A stretch of DNA of 64,000 nucleotides from Isoetes taiwanensis (taxonomy: Eukaryota > Streptophyta > Lycopodiopsida > Isoetales > Isoetaceae), in NCBI GenBank assembly GCA_021234155.1, contig JAJEKV010000018.1, positions 15,448,925 to 15,512,924 on the forward strand, in the 5' to 3' direction. The first letter of the stretch is position 1. Each line of letters opens with the position of its first letter. Below, piece by piece: positions 1-12,734 of this stretch. A program made the position numbers and the translations under genes. The notes beneath the pieces were generated by a model. It had not been told where the DNA came from. It made no database searches and saw only the letters and a program-made list of their open reading frames with translations.

Positions 1-58
1 TTAGTTGGGTTCCACGTGGATCCTTTTTTTTCCTTATGGACCTTCTATATTTTTACAG

Positions 59-143
59 AGGCGATGAATCAGGGGTATCTGACTCTGATTATGAACAATG
101 GGGAAGTTCGGACGATGATGAAGATAACAGAGACAACTTCTGA
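59..143 (+). CDS. 3'-terminal exon of an acidic protein (partial gene)
   Basis: A pyrimidine-rich tract ending in TTTTACAG precedes an open stretch of 27 codons that stops at TGA (141-143). The peptide is very acidic, with the motif SDSDYEQWGSSDDDEDN near its end, and so looks like a disordered acidic C-terminus. The rest of the gene lies left of the window. The codon phase at the acceptor (one base carried in) is inferred from the open frame. I do not recognise the family: acidic tails of this kind occur on many nuclear proteins, such as chromatin and RNA-processing factors. The following few hundred bases would be its 3' UTR and flank. Confidence 0.45.
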
Positions 144-1270
144 TGTAAGTATTCAGATGCTGTACATCCCATCCTCAGTTACACAGCGTTAGTGGGCAGT
201 TATAGAATCATTTTTCACATATAAAGTGCCCTAAGAGTTTGCTTTGGAATGAATTGTTAGCAGTCTTGTTTGCTATAAAATTTCTTGTGCATTGGAGTAT
301 TTTCAGTGTTTCATGGGATACCTCTTGACAATCTAAGGAGAGAAGTAAGCCTGACTAATGCACAAAGTTCTACTCAAAGAATGCCTCGTCGGTAATAGTC
401 TCTTGAGTTTTTATATGTGCAGATAGAAAAGTATATTAATTCTCTGCTTGAGTATTGACCTATGGCCGTGGTTAATAACTCCAATAACTTAGCAAATATT
501 TCGAATTAGTTGCATAATCTACAGACTTCTGCCTATATGTCAGCTAATCTCTAAGCAAATCTCTGGAGCAAAATTCTCTAAGCAAATTGTTGCTTTTTTT
601 ATTCCAGCAATCCAGTACCCATTTTGCTTTTAGGGTCTCTTTTCGGGATAGCAATAACCAGACCCATGCAGGGAGCGCTTGGGGCGATGCCATTCTCAAG
701 ACATTGCCAAAGCTTTACACATGAATTCTGTTTCTCTGGTGGAATCAAAGAGGGAGAAATTTGGTGTGTTGGGAATTTGCCCACAGGCATGGAAGACAGT
801 TAGTGGGCGCAGCATGCACATGATTTTTTCACGACACTGCATAACAGCAGCAATTTATTCCAGATAATGTGCTCGGTTCCATCGGATGGCTTCCCTGTAC
901 CTCTAGAAATTCTATGAATCATACAGAGTTGCCAGAGCACATGCTCCAATCTGGGCCACAGTTCCAGGCCACTTGGTCACACTCAGAGGTGAAAAATGCC
1001 CCAGCATAGACGATAACTGCAACGGCCAGACTAAATTGAAATGGGCTTATAGACATGCATACCAAATCAAAGCATCAAAGCATTGGTTTAATAAACAAGG
1101 TAGGGGCAACCATTACACCAGTTCTAAAGTAATAACGTTAGACTATCATCACACATAAGCTAGAGAGGCGTACAATTTTGGATCATTGATTAACAAATCG
1201 AAATATGGACAATCTGATGTGCATATGAATGGCTTCACATGTTACACATGTTTGTGTCAAGCAAGATGAT
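144..1270. other. no gene seen; 3' flank of the first gene
   Basis: The short ORFs in this AT-rich stretch have no recognisable domains and overlap on opposite strands. No repeat, RNA gene or element end was identified. Confidence 0.5.
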
Positions 1271-1360
1271 GAAGGGGTTAAAACCCCCTTAGAGCCTATT
1301 AGGGCGCCCATTTATTTTAGCCGTAATGGGCGAGAAAGGGGGTTTGAGCCCCTTAACCGG
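1271..1360. repeat. short imperfect inverted repeat (foldback)
   Basis: The left arm begins AAGGGGTTAAAACCCCCTT and the right arm reads AAGGGGGTTTGAGCCCCTT. The centre adds GGCGCCCATT against AATGGGCG. The arms pair over roughly 35 bp with a few mismatches. It may be a small foldback element. No coding capacity. Confidence 0.45.
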
Positions 1361-2984
1361 CAGTGTTCGAGACTGCTTTAGCAGCCACAAGAAAAATTTG
1401 CGTGATTTAAGATTGAAGCAGCAAGATCAGCGTTGGGGAAACCTGTTTCCTCCTATCGGAAATTTTCCTGTTGTTTTCTCAGTCAATCGGAAATTAAAAT
1501 TTTGAATCGGATTGTTCCTGCAAACAAAATTCACAATCGGATCCCATTTCACCAAGCCAAAAAAAAGCAAACAATAAGATACAATGACTAGAACTAATTA
1601 TCATTAAGTTCTAAAAATCCTAACACTGGATAATTATCATTAAGTTCTAAAAATCCTAACAGTGGAGTAACAGTAGCTTAATTTAAATGTTTCCATGACA
1701 AAATACAAAAGGGACAATAACAATGGCTTAATTTAAATGTCTCTATTAATAATACAAAATACAAAGGCATAAAAAAAAAATAGGGAGGAAATAGACAGTA
1801 ATAGAACGAAATGGTTTTGTTGGTCTTAATTTAAACTATGGTTTCTGTAGTTGCAGCTTTAAAGCAAAAAATTTCAACCAGCTTGGTTATGTAATTTATA
1901 GACATGTGTTGCATTACTATTCCGGTGAGGATAATAGATTTGGTAAGCTTTCTAGCAAGGCCCGTCAGCTTTTTGTCAGGAGATTCTAAGTCTTAAGAAA
2001 CGGCAAGAACTTCTTAGAGATGTCAAATAGATTTCTCATTATTACAGTCTTCTTGCAGATATGAGAAAGGCATTATCCAGGGACGTACAGAAGAAATCTA
2101 TAATTCCCTTGGCCTATCACACCAGAGGAGCTAGAATATGACTAATGATTGTGTATATATAATTTGAATCATCTATTTCATCTCCAAGTGAGCTATTCAT
2201 ATTCAAATCCTTTTCTGATTGCTATCTTCATAAAATCATCGTCATGTTTTACCTCTAAAGGTGATAAAATAGAAATTAATAGTTCTTTTATTATTCCAGG
2301 ACCATATTTGTTGTACCTCTGAAGCTGATGAAAGGGAGATTGATAGTTCTTTTATTATTCCAGGACCGTAGTTAGTGTTTTGTTTGACATAGAGGGCAGA
2401 TGCCTAACCAGTGTTTGAAAATCAAGGTTGCGGCTAGTGCCGTTCATGAACCTGTAATTCCCCAAGAATGATCAATCTGCCATTTAACTCTTCAACCATT
2501 CAATACTCTTCATATGTTGCTTCATTTATTAATTTTCAATGTGAAATAAAGAAATTAGTTTCCTGGACACATTATGCAAAATAAGCTTTTTTGAAAGCCA
2601 TAGAAAAGTCTTTGTAGCATTTGCTGAAAATGTACATTACTACCACAAACAAAGCAAAACATTTACTGTGTTTGGCATTCACACTTGCTTGCAAGTTTGC
2701 TACTTGCCATTTATCAATGTCTCACTAGATTAGTTTTCAAGACAAAAAGAATTTAAATAAGTGCACCAAGAACCAAGTTGGCACGATTGAATAAACTATG
2801 TGTAGAACCCATATCTTCTAAAAAATGAGAGAACGAAGAAGATATTAAGGCATATATTGACAAACCAAGATATACAAATGGCTGTGTTGTTGAAAAATTT
2901 ACCCATGACTTTTGAAAAAAGAACTCGAATATATCTCTCCCATTATAGGGAGAAATTAATTTATTGAAAACCCTCAATTGGGGT
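1361..2984. other. no gene seen; minor local duplications
   Basis: AT-rich non-coding sequence. A unit of about 37 bp (TAATTATCATTAAGTTCT...) is directly repeated at about 1,593 and 1,630. A block containing AGTTCTTTTATTATTCCAGG occurs at about 2,280 and again at about 2,347. No protein homology was recognised. Confidence 0.45.
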
Positions 2985-3024
2985 CTTGATCACCCTAAAG
3001 TACCATTACCTTAGGGTGATCAAG
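2985..3024. repeat. perfect 14-bp stem hairpin
   Basis: CTTGATCACCCTAA (2985-2998) is followed after 12 bases by its exact reverse complement (3011-3024). The function is unknown; it may be a tiny foldback remnant. Confidence 0.5.
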
Positions 3025-3662
3025 AAAGGTCGAACAGTAGAAAGGTGGATTTAAATTACTCATTCATATCCTAAAAAATTTTCGAAGTGCACATTTCCTC
3101 TTACATTGTGTTTTGCAGCGTTACAAAATAAACATAAATTCAATTCTCGCATGTTCAGAACTGAAATCCTTTCGACTTAATAGAAAAGTGCTTTTGCAGC
3201 GAGTTGGACAAAAGAAATGTTCGCGGCGGCCTTGGCCGCCGTGATAAATTTCTTGTATTATAACATGGACAACACGTATTTGCCTTAGAACATCACTTGA
3301 TAATATAAGAACTTTTTAAATAAGAACTTTTTAAATATGAATAGTATCATGGTTTCTTTGACAAGAAGACCTTTTATCACAAGCTGAAAGTCCGAATTTA
3401 GGACGACTTCTTAACATGCAGACAAATCCCCAGTCTCCAGAAAAACCATCTTTCTGATGTATACAACCTCCCACATCCAATCAACTAGGTAGGTACATCA
3501 GTTCGACCTTTCTCTGGTTATTTGTAATTGTAGAAAACACCTGGACCCCTAGCACTGTTCATGCTATCTCAATCTTTTATTATGATCATTCCTTTTGCTT
3601 AACCATTAGTTTAATATTTCAACAACCCTATATGATATGAACAAGTAACCTTGTATTATACA

Positions 3663-4025
3663 CTACAACTCCCCTTTCAAGTCATACCTCTGTAAGTCAG
3701 ATCTCTAATACTGGATTTTCTGGGCTCTTCAAATCTTTTGTCTCTTAAAGGCTTGGTCACTATATTTGCGACTTGATCCTCTGTATTGACATATGTAACT
3801 AGCATTTCTTTTCTTTCCACTGCTTTCCTAATAAAATGTTTTTCCATTTCAATATGTTTTGTCATCTTACAGAGCATAGGATTTTGAATCAACAGAATGC
3901 AGCTCTTGTTATCACATTTTACCTCTGTAAGTCCTTCACAACTATTATTCAATTCATTCAGAAGCCTCCTTAACCAAATAATTTCTTTGCCTGCTAATGT
4001 AGTAGTTGCATATTCAGGTAGATGA
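3663..4025 (-). mobile_element. Ty1/copia RNase H fragment (3' end of pol)
   Basis: Read on the minus strand, the frame gives the end of a copia polyprotein: EYATTTLAGKEIIWLRRLL, then KCDNKSCILL (the CDN of RNase H), then TKHIEMEKHFIR and finally EDQVANIVTKPLRDKRF. These are the conserved landmarks of copia RNase H (family knowledge), in the right order and spacing. Nothing of the RT or integrase adjoins it, so it is a 3' remnant. A block at about 4,540-4,600 resembles, in opposite orientation, the sequence near 16,560-16,650, which lies beside other copia fragments in this window. Confidence 0.85.
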
Positions 4026-4029
4026 TAAA

Positions 4030-5570
4030 GCTAAAGCAAAGAAAAGAATTTAATGCATGCATCCATAAGCATAGATAGAATAAATTTGGTTTCGAAAGTA
4101 CATTTAGAGATCTAAGATTCAGGCATATGTATGACATCTTAGACAAATTCTCAGTCACAAAAAAAAGGGACAAAGGACTGTTTTAAGTGTGAGTGCATCT
4201 AAATTACTTCATTCCTCCAAGTTCATGTCACTTTACTTATTGAAAATCATTTTCCCCTGAAGCTTGACTTTGATTGCAAAAAGTGTGTGAGGCACCTTAT
4301 CTAGGAGATGTCAGAAGTAGAAAAGGATTGAGCAAGCTCATACTGCAAAAAATTGCTCATTGTTTTTTGCAAGAAATCATAATTTTTTGCAAAGACTGCT
4401 TTTGCTTTGTAACAGTCTTTTTACAAAAAATCTAAATTTCAGGGCATTTTTGCATGATTTTTTGGCAAAAAACCTGATGCACCTTGTGCGCAGACTTGTC
4501 AGAGCCAGAATCAAGTGTCAGAACTGAAAAAAGAGCTATAGTTTTTCATTTGCAAAAATCAGCTTGTTGCCAGGGACATTGACCAAATTTTGACTTGGTC
4601 AGAAAGGCAAATTTGAGTGGCCTCTGCATATCTTTTTGCATCTCACTTTCAACCATAGATTCTTTGAGTGTCAGAGCATATTCTTGAATTGGAATAATGT
4701 TAAAACTCGAGTTTGTTTGCAAATGGCATCTGTTTTGCTAAGGATTATTTTTTCTGATTTTGGGAAAGCAGTTCTAACACAAAGTTTGAGCATACTTTCT
4801 GCAATCTTCTTGATCGCCTGAAGCAACGTGGAGGTTCTAAGCCATTGAGGCTGAAGGTTTGCCAGGAACACCTTCAGCAATGTCCCTTCCTCCAAAATGC
4901 CTTATGATCATTCTTCCTTGCATCTTTTAATTTCTGAAGTTCCTGTTTGTACTCAATATATTGTTCCTGTTTGTTCTCAGTATATTTTGAGAGAGGGAGG
5001 GAGGGAGGGAGGGAGGGAGGACACTAGGCAAGGACATAGGGAGAGAAGGTGGCCAAAAAGTGAAGAACAAGTACCAAGTAGCCAAAAAGTGAAAAACAAG
5101 TACCAAGTCACCCAGACAACGATTTCACCTTGTTGGAAACATTTGGAGAGGCAATATTCACGCCGCGCATGACTCCTTGCAATAGAGAGGTGCCCTAAGA
5201 CAAAATCCTAGGGAGAGAAAGCATCCATGATCAAAACCCTAAAGAGAGAAAATAGCTAAGATAGTCAGGAAAGAGAGAGCGCCAAGGAAGTAGAGACAAT
5301 GATGAAAGAATGCATGACAGAGGTAACAGTTGGCTAACAGGCTCACGGATAGAAGGTAGCTAGAAACTCAAGAGAGAGAATGGGTTGGAAACCCTGGAAT
5401 CTTAGAGAGAGAGCAATTGTTGCATGGCATGCATGACCAACCCTATATTTGAAGTGGTTATTTTGTCGTGTAGCACCCGTGATACCCTTCCAACTCAGTG
5501 GAATCTGAGCCTTAAAAAATTATAACTTTTGGAACGAATAATTTTTAGCTCGTGTTAATATAGGCCGCAT
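4030..5570. other. no gene seen; (GGGA)n microsatellite
   Basis: Mostly non-coding. A GAGGGAGGGAGG microsatellite lies at about 4,988-5,020. Nearby, GTTCCTGTTTGT is repeated about 28 bp apart (near 4,939 and 4,967). The ORF at 4,897-5,172 merely reads through these repeats. Confidence 0.45.
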
Positions 5571-5577
5571 TTTATTT

Positions 5578-6099
5578 GTGATGAAAATTTTTGACCAACA
5601 ATTCTGGGACCGCGAAATTTGGCCTTTCTTGGGGTTTTTCGGGTGTTTTTCAGCAACCTCACACTTAAGCTCTAATGGGTCTTGGACTCTATTGGGTTTT
5701 TTAAAAAAATTAAAAAAAGATGTGTACCGTTGGTTTTGGCTTGCTCCCCTATGGTTTTATGCAGAGGGATCTAGATGCCGTACAGGTGGCATGATTCCAT
5801 GGAGAGAATGGCGGTGCGGTGCGTTGAAGCAAGAAAGCCATGGCATCGAAGCAAGAAACCTTTCGAAGCAAGCACGGTGGAGCCAAGCTTGGGGCCGAAT
5901 TAAACTTTCAACGGATTTATTCTGGCTGCCCTGCTTTAGAATACAAGCTTTGAATCCTGCTTCGAGTCCTACTACAAGGAGAAGAAAGAACCGTTTAACT
6001 ACAAAAGAGCGTAACTCCGTATATATCATCCGGGAAGTGGTTTTTCCGGACAAAATCGCGTGGTTAATCCGGACATCTGGTATCAGCCAGGGTGGTTAA
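5578..6099 (+). other. 173-codon open frame, probably not a gene
   Basis: The frame is open for 173 codons but shows no domain I recognise. It is rich in Trp and Arg, and its end overlaps the repeated motif TTAATCCGGACAT. The opposite strand is also open for 98 codons over the same stretch, which argues for low stop density rather than selection. It may lie inside an uncharacterised transposon. I give no function. Confidence 0.2.
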
Positions 6100-6440
6100 T
6101 CCGGACATCCGATATCAGCCAAGTGATTAATCCGGACAAAAAATCATGTGTAGAACTATGCGACGGGGGCAAAATTTTTGATCAGATCGCTCTTGCTGCT
6201 TTGTGGGCGGTTTGATCTGCTTTAAAAAGCATGCCAATCGCTTTGTATGCCTCTTTTATGCTAGATTGATGAAGAAAAGAAGAGATTTTGAGGCGAAATA
6301 GAGCATAATCGATCAAAAAATGGGCAAAACCATTGGTTTTTGGGCTTGAAACTGTGCAGTTCTTCATGGCTGATAACGGGTGTCCGGATTAACCACATCT
6401 CGGATGATATATACGGCCTTCCCAAAAGAGCGCGAACTCT
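6005..6440. repeat. inverted-repeat (foldback) element with TTAATCCGGACA repeats
   Basis: The left side holds CCGTATATATCATCCG followed by three spaced copies of TTAATCCGGACA (about 6,065-6,137). The right side (about 6,378-6,412) holds the reverse complement: TGTCCGGATTAACCACAT, then CGGATGATATATACGG. The spacer is about 240 bp. The layout suggests a small non-autonomous foldback transposon. Its ends and target duplication were not resolved. Confidence 0.5.
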
Positions 6441-7035
6441 CTAAACCCAGTTCTATTTGATCCGCTATAATGTCTCACCTTTGCAACCAAGTTTGACGAC
6501 CAAGCTAGACGGCCGAATGCTCCAAATTTAGTCTTTGACATCGCTACCCATCATCATCGTGTGCAAAATTCAATTATTGAGTCTTGTTTGTGCAAAATCC
6601 GAGACAACTCAAGACCTTTAGGCAAACAAACCTATCTGTCCTACCTCTGTCAAGCGCTTCATCTTCAAATCTTACCCAATCAGCCATCCTTGCAGCTGGA
6701 GGATTCCATTTTTTGCAAAACAATCGTACCTCTCCTGTCTCCCTCAAGCGCCCATTTCTTTCTTTGCATAATTAAAATCGAAGAAGAGACACTTGGTTTT
6801 CATGCTGCACAACCCAAAATAGAAACAGTATGATCTTCGGCCGCACAAAAAACACCATTGAAGCAACAAGCCAATCCAACGGCTAGCATGTTTTCCAACA
6901 AAAAAAATTAAAACCTGAGAGTACAAATAATTGCAGAATCACCGTTCGAACTATTAAACCAAGTCGTTTGCTGATTTTTCACGAAATCCACACTATACTT
7001 GCGTGACCGTTATTTCAACTTTTTGGACACGCGTC
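6441..7035. other. no gene seen; upstream of Ran
   Basis: Overlapping short ORFs only. The stretch presumably contains the Ran promoter, but no TATA box or other element could be assigned with confidence. Confidence 0.4.
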
Positions 7036-7435
7036 GATCTAAGAATAGGAGAGAGAAGAAGAGCGGCCCAAGCGCTGTTTGCCGCCCTAGGCGAAGGCCA
7101 TCTCATCAGTGAGTATCTAGCGGGTGTTTTTTGGTTGGGGTTGTGCATCTCTGGGGAAATATTATCATTTTTATTGGACTAATAAAATGTTTGATGCATA
7201 CCGTTGGGTTGGCCTTGTAAGGATTTAAAGTTTGATTGATTTCCTAGATCAACTAGCCTTTATCTCGTGAGCAAGCAAGATCCAACTAATAAGATTGAAT
7301 TTGGATGTCTTTTTGGTATAATCAAAGAAGAATAAGATTATCGATTGTTGTGATAATAATGTAGTACACATTTAGGGTTTTTCTCGCTACGACTATGCTT
7401 GATTTTTATCAAAATATTCTACTACTCTTTTGCAG

Positions 7436-7463
7436 CTACTAGCGAGTGCACAGTTCCATTGAA
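7436..7463 (+). promoter_or_regulatory. Ran 5' UTR exon and start context
   Basis: An acceptor CTTTTGCAG (ending 7435) opens a 31-base exon made of 28 UTR bases plus the ATG at 7464-7466. GTAAGG follows at once. An upstream donor (GTGAGTATC at 7109) suggests a first UTR exon ending at 7108, in the GC-richer stretch 7,030-7,108. Confidence 0.55.
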
Positions 7464-8657
7464 ATGGTAAGGTAGCAATTGAATGATATGTACACCAATT
7501 TTTACTTTGAAATGTATGTGATGTGTTCTATGAGATATCTCCAAAGGCTCTTCCAGGGCAGCAGAATCCAGAAAGCATACCAAATTTTAAGCTTGTGATT
7601 GTTGGTGATGGAGGCACTGGTGAGTTAGATGTGATGTAGTTTAATTTTTTCTTAGTTTCTTCTTTCTATGACGATTTTCTTGGTTTTACCAGGTAAAACA
7701 ACATTTGTGAAGCGGCATCTTACTGGTGAATTTGAGAAGAGATATGAGCGTAAGAATCATTTTATCAACATGTAGTTATACTGCCTTCTATTTGCATTGA
7801 TTAAGTAAATCACGCAAAAATATGCAGCGACCATTGGTGTCGAGGTCCATCCACTTGATTTCTTTACTTAACTGTGGAAAAATACGCTTTTATTGCTGGG
7901 ATACTGCTGGTCAAGAAAAATTTGGAGGTCTTCGAGACGGATACTAGTATGCAAGATTTGTTTGTTGGAACTAAATTATACTATAAGATGAAATTCTAAG
8001 CTGTTTTTGTGGCAGCATCCATGGCCAGTGTGCTATAATAATGTTTGATGTCACTGCTCGATTGACATATAAAAATGTGCCTACATGGCATCGAGACCTT
8101 TGCCGGTAATCTGGTTTTGTTCCTTAGTATTGCAGATGGTTAGTCACTAGCTCTAACGGTATGCTTTATTCATCAGTGTTTGTGAGAACATTCCTATTGT
8201 GCTGTGTGGCAACAAGGTTGATGTCAAGAATAGACAGGTGAAAGCAAAGCAAGTTACTTTTCACAGAAAGAAGAATTTACAGTACTATGAAATATCAGCC
8301 AAGAGCAACTACAATTTTGAAAAGCCTTTCCTGTACCTTGCAAGAAAGCTTTCTGGGTGAGCTGGTTTATTGTATACGAAAACTCGTGCTGATCATTAGG
8401 CTTATTAAACGTTTTTTAAATGAATGCATGTAGTGATCCAAACCTCCACTTTGTTGAGTCCCCTGCACTTGCACCTCCAGAGGTTCAGATTGACCTTCAA
8501 CAGCAGGCAGTGTATGTATTTCATCTGTCAATATTTATTGGAGTCATAATTTGTGTTCTTTGTTTAACATCTTTAGTTATGCAGACATGAAGCTGAATTG
8601 CAACGTGCTGCTCTTCAGCCCCTTCCAGATGATGAAGATGAGGCATTTGAAGGGTGA
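7464..8657 (+). CDS. RAN: Ran small GTPase, nine coding exons, 1-bp frameshift in exon 5
   Basis: Nuclear-transport GTPase of the Ras superfamily. Coding exons as read: 7464-7466 (ATG alone, then a GT donor), 7547-7619, 7693-7749, 7828-7946, 8016-8105, 8177-8356, 8434-8511 and 8585-8657, with a 5' UTR exon 7436-7463 and probably another ending at 7108. I had to treat exon 5 as carrying one extra T near 7,868, which would stop translation after HPLDFFT. All G boxes are present: GDGGTGKTT, the switch-I region [28 protein letters not shown] and ISAKS. The protein ends in the acidic tail [12 protein letters not shown] typical of Ran. Junction phases all fit. The start follows the plant habit (known from family) of an intron directly after the ATG. 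A partial copy lies at 13,684. Confidence 0.88.
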
Positions 8658-10591
8658 CTTGCTGCACAGATCAAGTTTGTGTATGGCCAGCAGAACCATG
8701 TTGGTGATGATGCGGTCACTAGTCCACCAGAACACGTCTCACGTTTCGAAAATGCTGTACTGCTCTTAGTTAGGTCTTTTGTCTGTGTAAAATAAAGTAG
8801 CTGTATAAATTGGGAGGTCTTGAGGAAGTTTGTATTGCATATCTCCATTTGAAAGTTGAGAGTAGTTGTGGTATGAAGTTTCGTTCTTATGGGATGGCAC
8901 TCAAAAGTGGGATTTATGTATTATGGTTTTTTATGGTGTACATAGAGGGACTTCTATCAAAATTTGGTCTACGTGGCAGCATGATGTGGCTCGTGACCTT
9001 CTATATGGTTATGTATGGTTCTTTAGAATCGAACAGTCGGCTTTTCTCTGAAGCTTTTTTTAGGGCTGGAATGATAAATAAAATGAGAAGTAGACGATCA
9101 AATGGAAGATAAAACATTGTCTCAACTTCTATTATTTTGTATGCTTGGACCTTGGCAAGCATGTGGGTATTGGAGACCTAATCCCCTACAAACAAATATC
9201 AAATGCTTAAAACATGATTTGCCTCTCATTAAGCGTGCACAACTCGTTTTGCCTCTCATTTTGTGCACAATTTGTTCTTTGATGGTTTTGTTTGTATTAG
9301 GTTTCTCACATTAATTGTGCTCAATTCGTGTTTTGGTGGTTTCAACACAGACGACCTCAGGTTTTTCTGATGCCAAAAACATGTTAGTCGTCGGATTTTG
9401 ACGATGGTAATATTTCTATTTGTACCCTCCGTTGGCAAAACTAGATGGGTGCTACTGTTTCCCGTCGTTTCTTGTTTAGTCCGCATGTAGTTAGAATACA
9501 TAGTTACTTCCATCCTTAATTTTTTTTTTTTTTTTAATTAACCTAAATCCAGTCATCTCAAACTTTCTTTTTAATTTCTCGTTGCAATAATTTAGTACTT
9601 TGTCAGACGAGACGCAAATTATGCAATTCATCAATATACAAAACCATGATGCAATCATACGTAGCATCCTCATAAACGTATAGATTACCATCAGCTCCTA
9701 GTTTTTAAACCCTTGTTCTCTTAAATACTTATCCATGCATTTGTACCATTGTCTAGGTGCTTGTTTCAATCTGTAGACTACTTTTTTCGGGTTTCCTTAC
9801 CTTGTTTCCAAATTTTGCTCAAATCCCGAGCTTGTTGCATAAAAATTTCTTCGCCTAAGTTAGCATTAAAATGCAAGAGATGCATCCATGTGATGTATTT
9901 TCAGCCTCCTTGCATTTGCCGGTGCAAGCATGAGTCTAATGCTTGACGGTCTTCTGATAAGCTTAAAATGTGTCTTGGTAATCAATTCCTTTCTTCTCGT
10001 CAGAACCACGGGCAACAAGCGGCCTTAAATTTATTTGAATTCATCTACTCGGTTTGAGTTTAAAAATCCATTTGCGACCTACTATATTTCTTTTTTTCGG
10101 TTTGTTCTACAACGCCATATATGCCTTTCTTCTAAACGAATCCATTCCATCATGCATTGCTTCCTTCCACTTTTTTTGCATCTTTACAAGTAAGGGCTTC
10201 TTCAGCGGTTTGTGGCATGCTATCATCCAAATTTTGTTTTGTATTTACGTGCAATTTCCAATCTCTTGCTTTTTCCTTCTTCAGATCTGCCATACCTATC
10301 TAGTTCAAGCTTGGCTTCCCTCAAAACTTTAGTTTGAGTTCTTCTTCTTCTTTTTATCGTGTCTTCTACCATTTGGTTTTCTATTCCCTGCTGCTATTCA
10401 TTATCCTGTAACTTTTCATTTTTATTTGTCTCATCCTTTAGAGACACATCATCATCATCATCGCCAAGAACAGCTTTCGTATTTTCTTTAATATATTTCT
10501 CTTTAAGTTCATCTTTTGCTTTAAGGTTTTCCCTTAACACTAGAATGGTTAGGTGATGGACCAGAAATGGTCCATTTGAACTGTTCAGTAA
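8161..10591. repeat. segmental duplication, copy 1 (Ran 3' half plus copia fragment)
   Basis: From ATGCTTTATTCATCAG at 8,161 this block matches 13,684-16,128 in the same orientation. It covers Ran exons 7-9, the 3' flank and a copia pol fragment. The copies diverge after TTGTTCAGTAAA. Most differences are at CAG/CTG trinucleotides, in either copy. Confidence 0.85.
9690..10590 (-). mobile_element. copia pol fragment, copy A (heavily disrupted)
   Basis: Minus-strand reading gives broken pieces of the region between integrase and RT of a Ty1/copia element, including KAVLGDDDDDVSLKDE (from about 10,490 down to 10,430). It is collinear with the cleaner copy at 15,230-16,110. In this copy the RT frame is broken at many points, nearly all where the other copy has CAG, CTG or CCAGG. 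It is a remnant in copy 1 of the segmental duplication. Confidence 0.75.
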
Positions 10592-12720
10592 ACTAGCAAA
10601 AGGCACACCAGAAGGCTTTAGTAAGGTGAGACTTGCTAAGTTTTTATTTAGGCTTGAGATACTTTTACCTTTAGGGCATTGTTGGAAAAGCATCCTTCTT
10701 GATAAAAGGCCCAACTTGTGAATACAGGAATAGCAGCAATGAAAGCTCCACCTCCACATCTTGTTCTTCCCTGCTATTATCACAAAACCAACAAACTAGA
10801 TAAGAGATGAGACCGACTTGTTTTGGGAGCAAAGAGACAGGAATGGATTAGGAGGAAAAAAAACTGAATCACATCACGGGAATGAAGGTCTTGTCCGACG
10901 AAGGCCAGGAAATGTGGAAGAACTAAGACTTTGGAATTTTGACTCATCGTTTGGGAATCGCTCGTAACTTCCTAGCGCTACCCATGCACATAGTGGAATT
11001 TTCATGAATTTTTCTCACCGTGGATCAAATCGAACGATTATAACGCTCTCCACATGAGCAGAAGTCATAGCTGGCTGCAATGTGGATAGCCTCAAATTGC
11101 TTCAAAGTCTCAACTCGTGTTTGTGCAAATATGCCAAAAAGGGAAAAAGAAAATGTGTAGGGAAGATGAGAAACAAGGGAAAAGGAAAGTGTGTAGGAAA
11201 ATGAGGAAAAGAAAAAGGGGAAAGCGGGATAGAGCAAAAGACAAAATGAAGGGAAAATGGTGTCGAACGCACCATAAGATATAAGATTACAATTATTCAT
11301 TGCATGAGCTCACTTTCAATGCAATCGAATTACCCTAGAGTTTCCAGCTTATGAGCAATTGATTTAGGCTTGTCGAATTACCCTAGAGTTTCCAGCTTGT
11401 GAGCAGTTGCAGCTGATGTTGTAGAATTAGAGAGTCTATGTAAAGTCTTGTTAAGAACTTGTATGTCCGATTTACCAAGAAGATGGGCATAGTAAGGATC
11501 AAACTGCCATCTAAGAAAAGCACTAGAAGAAGCATGTTTTCTAACTGCAGCCAATGTTGAGGCTTAAGCACGTATTTGGAACATCTCAACACATCTTCTA
11601 TGGTTCTCTGTACATGTGAATCACTGAGATGATACTACTCATCCTTTTCTATAGTTGTCCTGATCATATTGGTGGTGCTGTAATCTCATATATGCAATAT
11701 AATCTCCACCTTTACTGTTCTAGAACTCCCACAAGCTTATATTTGAGACAATATGGCTGCCTGTCATTCACAAAGATCATCCATCTCTCCATATGATATA
11801 AGGCTTGTGTCTGTGTCTGATAAAGCCAGCTGGAAGATGTGCCAACGCAACCATACAAAGCATCCTACAGGAGTAGGCTCCATCATCATTGGACATTGAG
11901 ACACAACACGTTACAAGCATTGCCTTAAATATATAGCACATTCAATGACCACCATTTGGAACTGATTGTCTGCAACTATGGTCAACATCAACAAGCTCTG
12001 CAGATCTTCTTAATACGAGTGCATTCTCAAGCATAATAAAATCGTTGGAATAAGAAAGACAAGAAGCGACTAACGAACCTTCTTGCATATCATTGTCAGG
12101 TCTATAATGAGGAAAGCAAAGCAAGTTTTATTGTGAAACTAAACATCAATGTCACCTCTTCAAGCATACGCTTTCATGTCAAGAGGTTCTGCAACAAGGA
12201 ACGTGAATTGGGTGGTTAAACAATGAGAAAGCCAACTCTCCAACTCATGAAAATTAACCACTAGCAAAATCATTGAAACAATACCAAGCATAAGCACAAG
12301 TAAGCTCAACAACTAATGACAAGTATGATGATGTACGGTTCGACATGCAAACCTAGGACCAATTTGAACTGTATAGCACAGATACCTTCATGTACAACAT
12401 TCAACATGATATGCTCCTCGTGTTAGATAATGTACTCAAATATACATTGGAATAATAGAAATAGTTCGATGAACAAAGCTAGCTACAATATATAAAGTAA
12501 TGTTTATAAGTGGTGCCAAATGAGGGAAGCTTATCCAACAATCTTATACATGCATCATCTCTAATGTCTTAAAGAAATATTTTACCTAGACTGTAGAGTT
12601 CCACCTCATTAAATTATTGACGTGCAAGCTCCAGCTGATATTCAAGCCTGTGGTCTTAGTATGATGCCCAGTCTTGTAACCAAGTATTGTGAAGCGCTGT
12701 GCTTTTTGCATTAAAACAGT
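10592..12720. other. no gene seen
   Basis: AT-rich sequence with only short overlapping ORFs. CGAATTACCCTAGAGTTTCC occurs twice within 50 bp (about 11,325 and 11,374). No domains were recognised. Confidence 0.45.
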
Positions 12721-12734
12721 AATGCTAATGAGCT

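Noticed and set aside
5757-6053. 98-codon minus ORF opposite the 173-codon frame
   Set aside because: Antisense shadow in a low-stop region; no recognisable domain.
8810-9112. 100-codon plus ORF, repeated at 14,342-14,644
   Set aside because: Same ORF in both copies only because the DNA is duplicated; it sits in the Ran 3' flank and has no domain.
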